NCBI GenBank assembly: GCA_003942085.1
Contig: DQIQ01000008.1
Span: forward strand, 1 to 51,390
Length of the DNA stretch: 51,390 bases
Direction: 5' to 3'
Source of the DNA: Thermoplasmata archaeon
Lineage (GTDB): Archaea > Thermoplasmatota > E2 > DHVEG-1
This document shows positions 17,075 to 25,913 of this stretch, in pieces. A program made the position numbers and the translations under genes. The stretch's first letter is position 1. Each line of letters begins with the position of its first letter. The notes under the pieces are model-generated. The model did no database searches. It was not told where the DNA came from and worked only from the letters and a program-made list of their open reading frames with translations.

Positions 17075-17455
17075 ATGAAACAAAAAAATGTTTTTATGCT
17101 GGATAAGGAGGACGATAAAGCCGTCCAATTATTTGTAAAGCTAGGGATGCCGAAGAATCTTGCGAAAACATTGCTGTGGATTTCACAATTTGATGAATGC
17201 AAATGTGCAGATGTTGAACAGGGAGCGAATCTTCGACAACCTGAAGTAAGTATCGTCATGCAAGAACTAAGGCGACGAGGCTGGGTTCAAAAACGGAACC
17301 TTAAAAAGGAAGGAAAAGGCAGACCTGTCCATGTCTATAAGACCACGGCAGACCTGTCTGAAATTGTGAATGCCTTTGAGCAGGAGAAATTACAAGAAGT
17401 CGATCGGGTTAAAAAAGATTTATCTGAACTAAAAAACATCATGGCAAGTCGATGA
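17075..17455 (+). CDS. Winged-helix transcriptional regulator
   Basis: A 126-residue DNA-binding protein. The helix-turn-helix region spans about residues 20-90: LGMPKNLAKTLLWIS, then VEQGANLRQPEVSIVMQELR as the recognition area, and RGWVQKR, KGRPVHVYK as the wing. The C-terminal EQEKLQEVDRVKKDLSEL helix probably mediates dimerisation. It resembles archaeal MarR/TrmB-like predicted regulators; the target and ligand are unknown. A GTG at 17066 is an alternative start. It is transcribed alone from a strong TATA box and diverges from TBP. Confidence 0.75.
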   Translation: MKQKNVFMLDKEDDKAVQLFVKLGMPKNLAKTLLWISQFDECKCADVEQGANLRQPEVSIVMQELRRRGWVQKRNLKKEGKGRPVHVYKTTADLSEIVNAFEQEKLQEVDRVKKDLSELKNIMASR

Positions 17456-17465
17456 AGGGTGACTT

Positions 17466-17570
17466 CTAACTTTCATACCAGATGCCTACACACAAAACAG
17501 TGACGTCATGATCTTTTTCCCCTTCATTTACAATTGAAATGAAATCACACTCCTTATGTAATTTTTCCAA
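17466..17570 (-). CDS. Possible small protein or gene remnant
   Basis: A minus-strand frame from a TTG at 17570 to TAG at 17466 encodes 34 residues with protein-like composition: it begins LEKLHKECDFISIVNEGEKD and ends TVLCVGIWYES. A stop lies just before the TTG and no ATG is available. It could be the 3' end of a decayed gene downstream of the propeller gene. Coding status is uncertain. Confidence 0.25.
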   Translation of the reverse strand: MEKLHKECDFISIVNEGEKDHDVTVLCVGIWYES

Positions 17571-17617
17571 TCCTTCTTATACCAAGTGATGTAAGCCTGT
17601 TGAAAAAGGGTTAAAGA

Positions 17618-19051
17618 CTACGTCTCACCAAGGGCCCACACCCCGCCGCGCGTCGTTGCAAAAACAATGCGAGGTTTCCCATCCTTCAGCAGAACTGGAT
17701 ATTGTCCCAAGGGTATTTGCAAATTGGCGAATGTCGCTTCAGCGATTTTCAACTTCCAAAGCAGAGTATTGTTCTGTTGAAGATCAATGGCGATGACATA
17801 GGTGTTCGATTTGAACAACCGTATTGCTGTTGCCGAGACCAAGAGTATCGGCCGTGTTTCGTTACCACTGATAGTGATGATGGATGATGGAGTATGCCAT
17901 CCTGGTTCTTGTACCAGTGCGTTTACATTGATTTTTTCGATGATCTTCCCGGTTTCAATTGAATATCGTACTAATCGCCCAAGATACGTATCAACGACCC
18001 ATAAACCGCCTCGTGGGTCAGAGGCCATATTGGCGTCAATTGATGTCGGCATCGCGGTCTTCCATTTGAGTTTTCCATAGCTGCCCATGTCTTGTACGGC
18101 GTAGATGTGCGGCCTGAGCATTAGAGAGGGTTGTCCTCGGTCGCCATCAAAGAAGATGGTGTCGTTAATCAGGGTAGGACTCGCCCCGCTTGGGCCACCA
18201 AATCCCCTATGCCATGCCACCTGCAGGCGCTCCTCTGGATTTGGGTTGTCGGAGTCAACGTCGATTGCGTATAAACGGGCATCGAACAAGAGGCCGAACC
18301 ATCCCCGGAGGTCCTTATAATGTGTTGAGATGTACACCCGGTTCCCTTTCGTACAGGGAGTGTTTATCGTCGAATAAAACCCTGAATCATTAAAACCGAA
18401 CAAGCGCAAAAGGGTGAGGACCGGTTTTTCTGGAATGAGATATTTTATAGCAAGTAATGAGCCGTTGCTGCTGTCAAGGGCGTAGATGGGTCCTCTGTCC
18501 GTGGCAATGATGACGGTTCCATCCTTGGTGAGAATAGGACTGAACGGGATTCCGCCGTTAGGAAGCTTCGTGACCCATTCGATGATTTGTTGATCGGCAT
18601 CAGCGTCCAGTGGATCAACCATGACCACCACTTTATTGTCACAAGCAATAACCCTTCCGTATATATCGATCATTGGCGCTGAAGACCCAGTCCAGCTGTT
18701 CAGTAAATCCGCTGATTGCCATAAACGATTTCCGTCATAATCATATATGACCAAATTGTCATACAGACCAGAAAATGTGCATGCGGCGATATCCTTATTT
18801 CCAGAAAACCCTACTCCTATTGTTCCGATGATTTCTCCGATTAACTCTCGATGGTACCAGACCACGCTGACATTTTTCTCAGGGATGGGCATGAGATTGT
18901 TATCGGTTTGGCATTGATCGCAATGCGCCATATAGCATCCTTTATCTGGTAACGTGAAGTCTAAGTCTTCTTTTGCACAAGCAGGCTCTATGGTGGAATT
19001 TGCGATGAGGAAAAAAATGAAAATAAATGAAATGATGATGTTTCCCTTCAT
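17618..19051 (-). CDS. Secreted PQQ-like propeller protein
   Basis: A 477-residue protein with an N-terminal signal peptide (MKGNIIISFIFIFFLIANST). Blade-like repeats follow throughout: LVIYDYDGNRLWQ, VVVMVDPLD, GPIYALDSSNGSLL, RLYAIDVDSDNP, LVRYSIETGK and TYVIAIDLQQNNTLLWKL. Just after the signal peptide is a cysteine cluster, CYMAHCDQC (about residues 39-47), which could form a disulfide or bind metal or a thiol. The function is unknown and the fold is only suggestive of binding. It diverges from the MBL-fold gene and ends before the possible 34-residue frame. Confidence 0.7.
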   Translation of the reverse strand: MKGNIIISFIFIFFLIANSTIEPACAKEDLDFTLPDKGCYMAHCDQCQTDNNLMPIPEKNVSVVWYHRELIGEIIGTIGVGFSGNKDIAACTFSGLYDNLVIYDYDGNRLWQSADLLNSWTGSSAPMIDIYGRVIACDNKVVVMVDPLDADADQQIIEWVTKLPNGGIPFSPILTKDGTVIIATDRGPIYALDSSNGSLLAIKYLIPEKPVLTLLRLFGFNDSGFYSTINTPCTKGNRVYISTHYKDLRGWFGLLFDARLYAIDVDSDNPNPEERLQVAWHRGFGGPSGASPTLINDTIFFDGDRGQPSLMLRPHIYAVQDMGSYGKLKWKTAMPTSIDANMASDPRGGLWVVDTYLGRLVRYSIETGKIIEKINVNALVQEPGWHTPSSIITISGNETRPILLVSATAIRLFKSNTYVIAIDLQQNNTLLWKLKIAEATFANLQIPLGQYPVLLKDGKPRIVFATTRGGVWALGET

Positions 19052-19110
19052 TTTTTTAAACCGCCAAATATATTACTATTAAAATCAAACGATTGAATAG
19101 ATTATAAACG

Positions 19111-19135
19111 TTCTGCCCAATCCTTTTGGACAGAA
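19111..19135. promoter_or_regulatory. Inverted repeat in divergent promoter region
   Basis: TTCTGCCC (19111-19118) and GGACAGAA (19128-19135) pair at seven of eight positions around a 9-base loop, between two divergent genes. It could be an operator or an RNA hairpin. Confidence 0.35.
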
Positions 19136-19183
19136 TAGCAGATATCAAATAGGGATAATTAATTAAAAAACAAGATCATTTGG

Positions 19184-19819
19184 ATGTGCGGTGATCGTGT
19201 GGCCATTGAGCAGATCAGAGTCGGGTATGATAACTTCAGTTATGTTATTTATTGTCCTGTTCATAAAAAAGCTGCGATTGTTGATCCTGGTGTTGATGCA
19301 GCGCAATCCCTTCTATTTCTTGCGAAGAAAAAATTGATTTTGGATTACATTATCCTTACTCATCATCATAGTGATCATTGCGCTGAGACTGGTACTATTA
19401 AGGAGTTATTTCCTTTCTCAAAGATTGTTACCTCCAAAGAAGATGGGGAAAAATTACCAATGAAACCAGATTTTGTTGTTTCTGATGGAAGTCAAATCCA
19501 GGTGGGAAATATTCGTCTTTCTTTCCTGGCAACTCCTGGTCATACCAGGGGTGGCATCTGCATTATCGTCGATGATAATGCACTGCTGACTGGTGATACC
19601 TTATTTATTGGGGACTGTGGGAGGACTGATTTAGCAGGAGGTAGCCTTGCTCAAATGTTTAGGACACTGCAGGAGAAGATTTTGCCTCTTCCTGATGAGT
19701 TGATGGTGTACCCTGGACATGATTATGGTAAAAGACCCTTTGATAGCCTCGGGAATCAAAAACGTACCAATAAAACGTTAGTTGCGAAAAATCTTAAGGA
19801 ATTTTCATCGATCCCGTAA
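19184..19819 (+). CDS. MBL-fold hydrolase, glyoxalase II / persulfide dioxygenase-like
   Basis: A 211-residue metallo-beta-lactamase-fold protein with THHHSDHC (about 60-67, metal ligands), GHTRGG (about 118), GDTLFIGDCGRTDLAGG (about 136-152) and a late PGHDYG His. The GDTLFI..CGRTD block is typical of the glyoxalase II and ETHE1-like persulfide dioxygenase branch. Substrates could be S-acyl thiols or persulfides, and sequence alone does not decide. It has no signal peptide and should be cytoplasmic. Start ATG 19184; in-frame downstream GTG starts are possible. Confidence 0.82.
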   Translation: MCGDRVAIEQIRVGYDNFSYVIYCPVHKKAAIVDPGVDAAQSLLFLAKKKLILDYIILTHHHSDHCAETGTIKELFPFSKIVTSKEDGEKLPMKPDFVVSDGSQIQVGNIRLSFLATPGHTRGGICIIVDDNALLTGDTLFIGDCGRTDLAGGSLAQMFRTLQEKILPLPDELMVYPGHDYGKRPFDSLGNQKRTNKTLVAKNLKEFSSIP

Positions 19820-19901
19820 TGTTGATAGATGAAAGCCGGTTTTTTTCCGTCTACGGGTGGACAAGCTACTGGAATTGAGATTTTTGGTATAGAAAAGTTA
19901 A

Positions 19902-19915
19902 TTAACAATTGTTAA
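19902..19915. promoter_or_regulatory. Palindromic operator (site A) before htrA
   Basis: TTAACAATTGTTAA is a perfect 14-bp palindrome just upstream of the TATA element CTATAATATAG (19916-19926), where BRE and TFB would bind. The same palindrome, or a one-base variant, occurs at three more promoters in the window (25865, 27777, 28328). It is probably a repressor site. Confidence 0.7.
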
Positions 19916-19962
19916 CTATAATATAGTACGTTAATAAAAACAAGAAAAGGGGAGAATAAAAA

Positions 19963-20898
19963 ATGTTTAATGAAGAAAAAACCATTAAAGCAGTAGAAAA
20001 AGTAAGCCCCAGTGTCGTCAACGTTGTTACCCAGAGAATTATGAGATATGACCGGTTCAATACCTACGAATTCAAAGGAGCAGGTTCAGGGATTATCATG
20101 ACTCCTGAGGGATATATCGTAACCAATAATCACGTCGTCGAACAAGCAAAAAAAGTCGACATCTATCTCTGCGATGGCCAGAAATACGAAGGCCACGTCG
20201 TAGGAGCTGATCCACACACCGATATCGCGGTCATTAAAATCAATGGAGACAATTTTTATTCAGGAGAATTTGGTAACTCCGATGATCTTAAACCAGGGCA
20301 AATGGCTATCGCCATAGGAAATTCTCTTGGATTGTCCGGAGGACCATCTGTTACCATCGGAGTCATCTCTGCAATCCGACGAAACATACCCTCGGAACGA
20401 GGTGTTCTTGAAAACATGATCCAAACTGATGCTGCGATAAACCCTGGGAACAGCGGCGGTCCACTCATCGATAGCGAAGGAAAAATAATCGGGATAAATA
20501 ACGCGATCATCCCCTTTGCTCAGGGGATCGGGTTTGCCATTCCCATCAACGTAGCAAAGGATGTCGCCAATGAACTCATCTCCTGCGGACAGGTCACCAG
20601 ACCCTGGCTTGGCATCCTGGGAATCGACCTCAATCCGACCCTTGCATCCTATTACCAGCTTGCATCAAATGAAGGTGCCCTCATCGTTCAAATCAATGAA
20701 GGTAGCCCAGCCCATAAAACCGGATTGGAACCAGGAGATATCATCCTTGAAATAGAAGAAAATTCCATAAAAGGTATGGAAGATGTACGCCATACCATTT
20801 GGAAACGGAAAGTCGGAGAAAAAATCAAAATAAAAATTCTGCGAAAACATCAACAATTTTTTGGGACCCTGCAGCTTGCGCACACGCCAGCAAGTTAG
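19963..20898 (+). CDS. htrA: HtrA/DegP-type serine protease with PDZ domain
   Basis: A 311-residue trypsin-fold protease: protease domain (about 10-205) and one PDZ domain (about 215-305). The triad is visible: His in TNNHVVE (about 56), Asp in HTDIAVIK (about 87) and Ser in NPGNSGGPL (about 164). No signal peptide or membrane helix precedes the domain, so it may act in the cytoplasm, unlike most HtrA proteins. AAGGGGAG lies 8 bases before the ATG. An operator and TATA box precede it (site A), and a DUF362 ferredoxin gene follows 65 bases downstream, probably co-transcribed. Likely role: protein quality control under stress. Confidence 0.9.
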   Translation: MFNEEKTIKAVEKVSPSVVNVVTQRIMRYDRFNTYEFKGAGSGIIMTPEGYIVTNNHVVEQAKKVDIYLCDGQKYEGHVVGADPHTDIAVIKINGDNFYSGEFGNSDDLKPGQMAIAIGNSLGLSGGPSVTIGVISAIRRNIPSERGVLENMIQTDAAINPGNSGGPLIDSEGKIIGINNAIIPFAQGIGFAIPINVAKDVANELISCGQVTRPWLGILGIDLNPTLASYYQLASNEGALIVQINEGSPAHKTGLEPGDIILEIEENSIKGMEDVRHTIWKRKVGEKIKIKILRKHQQFFGTLQLAHTPAS

Positions 20899-20963
20899 TT
20901 GATATAGAAATACAATACCTATTGCTTCCCGGCAACAAACACATCTTGGAGTTGACATCAAAA

Positions 20964-22052
20964 ATGAATTCGACTGAACAATCAAATGCGTCTTGTGTCA
21001 GCATTCAAAAAAGCACCTATGAGCACATAAATATAAACACGCTTTTACAACCACTTGGAGGAATTAGGCAATATATCGAAAAAGGGGAGCATGTCTTATT
21101 AAAAACAAATCTTCTAATCCCAAGTGACCCCATAAAAGCGGTCGTAACCAACCCTGCAGTAATACGAGCAGTCGCACAGATGATCCTGGAGATCGGAGGC
21201 ATTCCTTATATCGGTGATTCTCCTTCAGGGCAATTCACGAAAAGACGGCTCGAAAAAACGTATACAAAATCAGGGTTGACCGCCCTTGCAAATGACCTTG
21301 GAATCGAGCTGAACTATGATACCGGTGTCACAAAGATAAATATCTCCGATGGTAAGAAGCTAAAAAAAACTTTATTCTGTGATTTTGTTCTCAACGCTGA
21401 TAAGATCATTGCTTTTCCGAAAATCAAAACACATTCTTTCATGATTATGACGCTGGCAACAAAGATCATGTATGGTGCGGTGCCAGGGTTAACGAAGACA
21501 AAGTATCATTCTCTTTTTATCAGGAGAGCAGCGTTTGCTGATATGCTTCTGGACGTGCTTTCCGTCAGAACACCAGACCTTTTTATCATGGATGGAGTAA
21601 CCGGTATGCAAGGAAATGGTCCTTCCGGTGGAACACCGGTCAGTTTAGGGGTATTGCTTGCATCAGACGACGCGATTGCGATGGATCTTGCAATCTGCAA
21701 CATGTTAGGCATAGAGCCGATAGGGATTCCAACGCTCAGACAAGCAAATATACGACGCCTGTGGCCATCAGAGATACAATACCCATTGCTTTCACCCGAT
21801 GATGTCCATTATTCTGGGTTTCTTTTACCATCTACCATTGACCTCCTCGTCCCAAGTTCGAAGAAACGCCGTCAACAGCCAGTCCCGACAGCGAAATGCA
21901 CCGCCTGTGGGCAGTGCGTGGAGATTTGCCCAAAGAAAGCAATACGAATCATCCAAAATAGAGCGTCGGTCGATTATTCAAAATGTATCGCCTGTTATTG
22001 TTGTCATGAGATATGCCCCTACGAAGCAATCAAACTAGAATTCGTTACATAA
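20964..22052 (+). CDS. DUF362 protein with two 4Fe-4S clusters
   Basis: A 362-residue protein: DUF362 domain (about 15-290; VLLKTNLL, GDSPSGQFTKR, AFPKIKTHSFMIMTLATK, MDGVTGMQGNGP) then a ferredoxin domain with CTACGQCVEICP and CIACYCCHEICP. DUF362 proteins are putative iron-sulfur redox proteins without an established reaction. The ATG at 20964 is chosen; the frame is open further upstream into htrA, but residues before it do not look like the family. It shares the htrA promoter by position and would fall under operator site A. Confidence 0.82.
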   Translation: MNSTEQSNASCVSIQKSTYEHININTLLQPLGGIRQYIEKGEHVLLKTNLLIPSDPIKAVVTNPAVIRAVAQMILEIGGIPYIGDSPSGQFTKRRLEKTYTKSGLTALANDLGIELNYDTGVTKINISDGKKLKKTLFCDFVLNADKIIAFPKIKTHSFMIMTLATKIMYGAVPGLTKTKYHSLFIRRAAFADMLLDVLSVRTPDLFIMDGVTGMQGNGPSGGTPVSLGVLLASDDAIAMDLAICNMLGIEPIGIPTLRQANIRRLWPSEIQYPLLSPDDVHYSGFLLPSTIDLLVPSSKKRRQQPVPTAKCTACGQCVEICPKKAIRIIQNRASVDYSKCIACYCCHEICPYEAIKLEFVT

Positions 22053-22105
22053 CAGGAAATGCTGCTCATTGCATCAAGAAATTATTTTAAATTTGTTTCA
22101 CTGAT

Positions 22106-23476
22106 CTATCGAGGCTCACTGAGGTTCCCTAATGTCCGCAAGATCAACTCAGGGAGCGCAGGATGGATATGCAATCCATGAGAAATAAAGGAAATATTTC
22201 CACCAAGAGCCATCCCATTTATCACTTCCTGAATGAGCATTGGAGCATACGGCCCGATGATATGGAATCCTAAGATTTTCCCGGTTTGCTTATCGACGAT
22301 TGCTTTCGTAAACCCGTCATACTCCATCATTGCTTGACCCTTTGCGACATCAGAATATCGTGCGCTCCCCACAAGAATTTCATGGTGTTTCTTTGCTTCT
22401 TCCTGGGTCATCCCGACTGCAGCGATCTCCGGGTAGGTAAACACAGCATAGGGTATCGCATGATAGTCCATGGTCGTTTTTTTGTCATGGAACGCGTTTC
22501 CCCAGGCAACTGATGCCTCCTCGTTTGCCACGTGTTTGAACATTGCTTTTCCAATCGCATCCCCCAAAGCCCAGATATCCTTCTTACTTGTCTCAAGATA
22601 CTCATTGACTTTGATATATCCGCGTGGGTCTGTCTGAACCCCGGTGTTTTCAACTTTTAGCAGATCAGCGTTTGATTGCCGACCTGCGGCAACAAAAACA
22701 TTCTCAGCGGTCATTGTTATTTCTTTTCCGGACAAGCTGTCTTTTCCTGTTACGACAGCCTTATTCCCTTGGTTTTGCACCTCCGTCACTTCGGTGTTAA
22801 GATAAATACGCATCCGTTTCATGAGTTGATTTTTCAGCAACTCTGAGATTTCAGGCTCGCTGTTCGGAATCAATCGATCCCCTCGCTGGAAAATCGTCAC
22901 CGCGGTTCCTACTGCAGAGAAAAAATGAGCAAACTCCATGGCAATGTATCCCCCGCCGATGATCGCCATGCTCTCAGGTTTTTCTTTTAAGTAAAAAACC
23001 GTTTCATTTGTTAAATAGGGGATGGAATCCAACCCTCGTATAGGAGGAATGAGCGGTCGTGCACCGGATCCAAGAAAGATTTTTTCTCCTTTGATTTCTT
23101 TTCCGAGAATCTCAAGTGTATAATCTTTGATAAAATGTCCTTGGCCCTTGTAATAATCAACGTTCTCTGTATGCTCTATGCCTTTTTCCATCGAAGCGCG
23201 ACTCTCCTGGATGGGTTGTTGAACACGTTCCATGATTCCTTGGAAATCTATGTCTTTTATTTCAACGGTGATCCCGAGTTTTTTTGCTTCCTGTATCTCC
23301 ATGATTCTGTCTGCTGGATGTATCAATATCTTTGAAGGGATGCATCCGACATTCAGACAGGTTCCTCCTAATGGGCCTTTGTCCACCCATGCAACATTCA
23401 TTCCATGGGATACCGCGGCTTCGACAATCTCTCCTCCTGAGCCGCTGCCGACGACGACTACATCGTATGTCTTCAT
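22106..23476 (-). CDS. Class I pyridine nucleotide-disulfide oxidoreductase
   Basis: A 456-residue flavoprotein of the dihydrolipoamide dehydrogenase / mercuric reductase group. FAD motif VVVGSGSGGEIVE at the N-terminus; redox-active disulfide GGTCLNVGCIPSK (about 37-49); NAD(P)-binding IIGGGYIAMEFAHFF; second FAD motif WALGDA; C-terminal dimer domain with the catalytic HIHPALPE His-Glu pair. No lipoyl-complex gene is adjacent, so the disulfide substrate is open (low-molecular-weight thiol, lipoamide or other). ATG 23476 is preferred over an in-frame TTG two codons upstream because GAGGAG lies 7 bases before it. Confidence 0.87.
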   Translation of the reverse strand: MKTYDVVVVGSGSGGEIVEAAVSHGMNVAWVDKGPLGGTCLNVGCIPSKILIHPADRIMEIQEAKKLGITVEIKDIDFQGIMERVQQPIQESRASMEKGIEHTENVDYYKGQGHFIKDYTLEILGKEIKGEKIFLGSGARPLIPPIRGLDSIPYLTNETVFYLKEKPESMAIIGGGYIAMEFAHFFSAVGTAVTIFQRGDRLIPNSEPEISELLKNQLMKRMRIYLNTEVTEVQNQGNKAVVTGKDSLSGKEITMTAENVFVAAGRQSNADLLKVENTGVQTDPRGYIKVNEYLETSKKDIWALGDAIGKAMFKHVANEEASVAWGNAFHDKKTTMDYHAIPYAVFTYPEIAAVGMTQEEAKKHHEILVGSARYSDVAKGQAMMEYDGFTKAIVDKQTGKILGFHIIGPYAPMLIQEVINGMALGGNISFISHGLHIHPALPELILRTLGNLSEPR

Positions 23477-23812
23477 CTCCAACTCCTCTTATGATTCTCT
23501 TTTAACGGTTTATTTTAAATGACTTATTTCGACTGCAACTATCACTTCAGGGTCAGACGTATTTCCATATCCTCAATTTTTAAACTACCTCACTGGGTCC
23601 TTATATAATAATGCTGGAAAATATATGATATTTGGGTATATATGATTGTGGTCGCCTCATGCTCAGATTAATTTTTTCGTCAAAGAGTTTTTGCACCAAA
23701 TTTACTTGCCATAATGTTTTCTTAAGGAGACACCAATCAAGTCACCAGCGTTATCCTTCGTATACTTGGCTTGATATGAATGTTTTTTAAAACAAAGGAG
23801 ATATCAGAATTG
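23477..23812. other. Intergenic region between divergent genes
   Basis: This stretch separates the reductase and the C39-like gene. It is AT-rich, with TATA-like elements (TTATATAATAA near 23600, GTATATATGA near 23637). No RNA gene, repeat or TTAACRATYGTTAA site was found. Confidence 0.4.
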
Positions 23813-24454
23813 ATGAATGGTTCAAACCAAAACCTGCCGCTCTTGGACGTTCCTTACTTTCAGCAGACCAGTACTGCCACCTGCGGTCCTGCGTGTCTTA
23901 TGATGGTGATGAAATATTGGGATCCTTCCTTAGAGTTTTCACGACGGTTCGAATCTCGCCTCTGGAAAAAGAGCTATTCCTTGTTATTGTTGGGAGGCAC
24001 ATACCAGTTTGGGTTAGCAGCAACTGCGGCACAGCTTGGTTTTAAAGCAGAAATTTATCAAAAGACGAGGTTCGCAGTGGCTTATCCGAATTTACCTCAG
24101 GTATTTACACTTGTAGAAAGCATTGTTTCTTACAAATCTCGTCGCTTAAAAATACCGGTCCAGTACGGAAAAGAAACCATCGAAGTGATCAATGATTCGT
24201 TACGAAGATCGATTCCTCCAATTGTTTTTTTGAACCTGAAACCGATTCTTGGCGAGAATGTGTTCCATTGGGTCGTCGTCACCGGTTTTGATGAGCAGAA
24301 TGTCTTCATGAATGATCCGTATGTTCCAAAGGGGTTTGCATCAGGTCAAAAGAAAGGCTATCCCGTGGCTTTAGATCTCTTTTATAGGGCAATGACCACA
24401 GATACTGGCAGAATGCTTCGGCTGCCCTCCTGCGCCGTTTTAATTCACAAATAG
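23813..24454 (+). CDS. C39-like cysteine peptidase domain protein
   Basis: A 213-residue papain-like fold of the peptidase C39 family. Catalytic Cys in TATCGPACLMM (about residue 24), His in VFHWVVVTGFD (about 160) and Asp/Asn in NDPYVP. It lacks the ABC-transporter part of bacteriocin exporters and has no signal peptide. ATG 23813 follows GGAG at 23797; an ATG at 23780 and a TTG at 23810 are alternatives. The next gene, 68 bases away, is a B12-type radical SAM enzyme, so a role in peptide maturation is possible. No precursor peptide was recognised. Confidence 0.75.
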   Translation: MNGSNQNLPLLDVPYFQQTSTATCGPACLMMVMKYWDPSLEFSRRFESRLWKKSYSLLLLGGTYQFGLAATAAQLGFKAEIYQKTRFAVAYPNLPQVFTLVESIVSYKSRRLKIPVQYGKETIEVINDSLRRSIPPIVFLNLKPILGENVFHWVVVTGFDEQNVFMNDPYVPKGFASGQKKGYPVALDLFYRAMTTDTGRMLRLPSCAVLIHK

Positions 24455-24521
24455 AGCATTTTTTGAAGAACGCCTGTTTTGACGCCAAACTTTAAATGTC
24501 AATATTCTTTTTTAATTCTTC

Positions 24522-25811
24522 ATGAGGATTCTCATCACCGATGAAATGAGCATTAGTAATGTACTAACCTCATTTGATCGTTCGTTTCTCTATTCGTTTT
24601 CCTTTGTTCCCACCGTTATTACTGCCCGACAGTTGGCAGCAGTCACCCCACCGCATCATATGCTAACGATCCTGGAAGGAAACCGATCCATTGATTTCAA
24701 TGCCGACTATGACGTTGTCCATATCAATTTCAAGACCGCGCTTGCCCCGAGAGCTTATGAGATTGCAGATATCTTCCGAAAGAATGGAAAGATCGTTGTC
24801 TTGAGTGGCTATCATCCTTCTGCGTTACCATGGGAGGCTAAGCAGCATGCGGATAGTGTGATCATCGGTGACGCTGTCACACTATGGCCAGTTGTGGTAA
24901 AAGACCTTGAAGCAGGGACACTGCAGCCGTTCTACACCTCGGCCGACACGCATGAGTCGTTAGTACTTCCTTCAACACATATGATTACGTTGAAGGGTCT
25001 TCAGCTGACCAACTCCATCGAAGCAACACGGGGCTGTCCTCATAAATGTGATTTTTGTCAGGATGCAAATATCCGTGATGGATCAGTGTTTCGTGCAAGA
25101 CCCATAGATGACGTTATTGAAGAAATTGCTGCGCTTCGCCAAAAAATATTTTTTTTCACTGATTTTTCGTTGACCATTGATCTGGCATATACAAAAGAGC
25201 TGTTTCGACGTATGCGGAACTTAAAGAAGAAATTTATCTGCGGGGGTAATGTTGATGTTCTGGCCAAGGATGAAGAACTACTTCGTGTTTCCCATGAGGC
25301 TGGATGCATCGAGTGGATCAGTGGATTTGAGACGTTTTCCCAAGAATCCCTCAACGGTGCGCACAAACAAACAAACATTGTGGAGGATTACTCACGTGCC
25401 GTAAAAAAAATACATAAATACAGGATGGCGGTGTTTGGGACGTTTGTTGTCGGTTTTGATGAGGATACTCCTGACATATTCCATGTGATGCAAGCGCATA
25501 TCGGAAAGCTTGGTATTGATGCGGTGAATTTCGCAATCCTCACACCGTACCCCGGTACTCCTCTTTTCAATCGTTTAGAGGCGGAGGGGAGAATACTTAC
25601 CAGGGATTGGTCAAAGTATAATCGTAAAAATGTTGTGTTCCGGCCAAAGAACATGACAAAAAAGGAACTAGAAGAGGGATTTCGGAAGATTACTCTATAT
25701 TATAGTTCCCTGCCCTACATGGGTTATCGAACGTTGCGGAGTATAGGTCTTGGGCCATATCCCTTTATTGCGTCTGCTGCGGGGAACCTGGGGCAATATA
25801 TGAAAACCTAA
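24522..25811 (+). CDS. B12-binding-type radical SAM enzyme
   Basis: A 429-residue protein. The N-terminal region (about 1-140) has the Rossmann-like shape of a cobalamin-binding domain (VVHINFKTALAPRAYEIAD, IVVLSGYHPSALP, IIGDAVTLWP). A radical SAM domain follows with RGCPHKCDFCQDANIRDG, whose CX3CX2C (about 172-179) binds the 4Fe-4S cluster, plus a later GFETFSQESL and TPYPGTPLFNRL. The classic DXHXXG cobalamin motif is not seen, so the cofactor may be SAM alone. The reaction is unknown. It is probably leaderless: TTTAAA lies about 30 bases before the ATG. A terminator overlaps the stop. Confidence 0.82.
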   Translation: MRILITDEMSISNVLTSFDRSFLYSFSFVPTVITARQLAAVTPPHHMLTILEGNRSIDFNADYDVVHINFKTALAPRAYEIADIFRKNGKIVVLSGYHPSALPWEAKQHADSVIIGDAVTLWPVVVKDLEAGTLQPFYTSADTHESLVLPSTHMITLKGLQLTNSIEATRGCPHKCDFCQDANIRDGSVFRARPIDDVIEEIAALRQKIFFFTDFSLTIDLAYTKELFRRMRNLKKKFICGGNVDVLAKDEELLRVSHEAGCIEWISGFETFSQESLNGAHKQTNIVEDYSRAVKKIHKYRMAVFGTFVVGFDEDTPDIFHVMQAHIGKLGIDAVNFAILTPYPGTPLFNRLEAEGRILTRDWSKYNRKNVVFRPKNMTKKELEEGFRKITLYYSSLPYMGYRTLRSIGLGPYPFIASAAGNLGQYMKT

Positions 25812-25838
25812 CGGGAGTAAAAGCCGTTTATTTTTTTC
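25810..25838 (+). terminator. Hairpin plus T-run terminator
   Basis: AACGG (25810-25814) and CCGTT (25824-25828) flank GAGTAAAAG and are followed by TTATTTTTTTC. It overlaps the stop codon of the radical SAM gene. Confidence 0.6.
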
Positions 25839-25864
25839 TGTTTCTATTATGAATTCCAAATAAC

Positions 25865-25878
25865 TTAACAATCGTTAA
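25865..25878. promoter_or_regulatory. Palindromic operator (site B)
   Basis: TTAACAATCGTTAA directly abuts the TATA box TTTATATAT (25880-25888). The ATG at 25914 follows about 25 bases after that box, so the mRNA is nearly leaderless. The site is the exact reverse complement of the core of site C. Confidence 0.7.
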
Positions 25879-25913
25879 ATTTATATATCGTTAGAGTACA
25901 ATATAGATTAGGT

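Noticed and set aside
20799-20963. N-terminal extension of the DUF362 protein into htrA
   Set aside because: It overlaps the htrA PDZ coding sequence in another frame and does not resemble the family.
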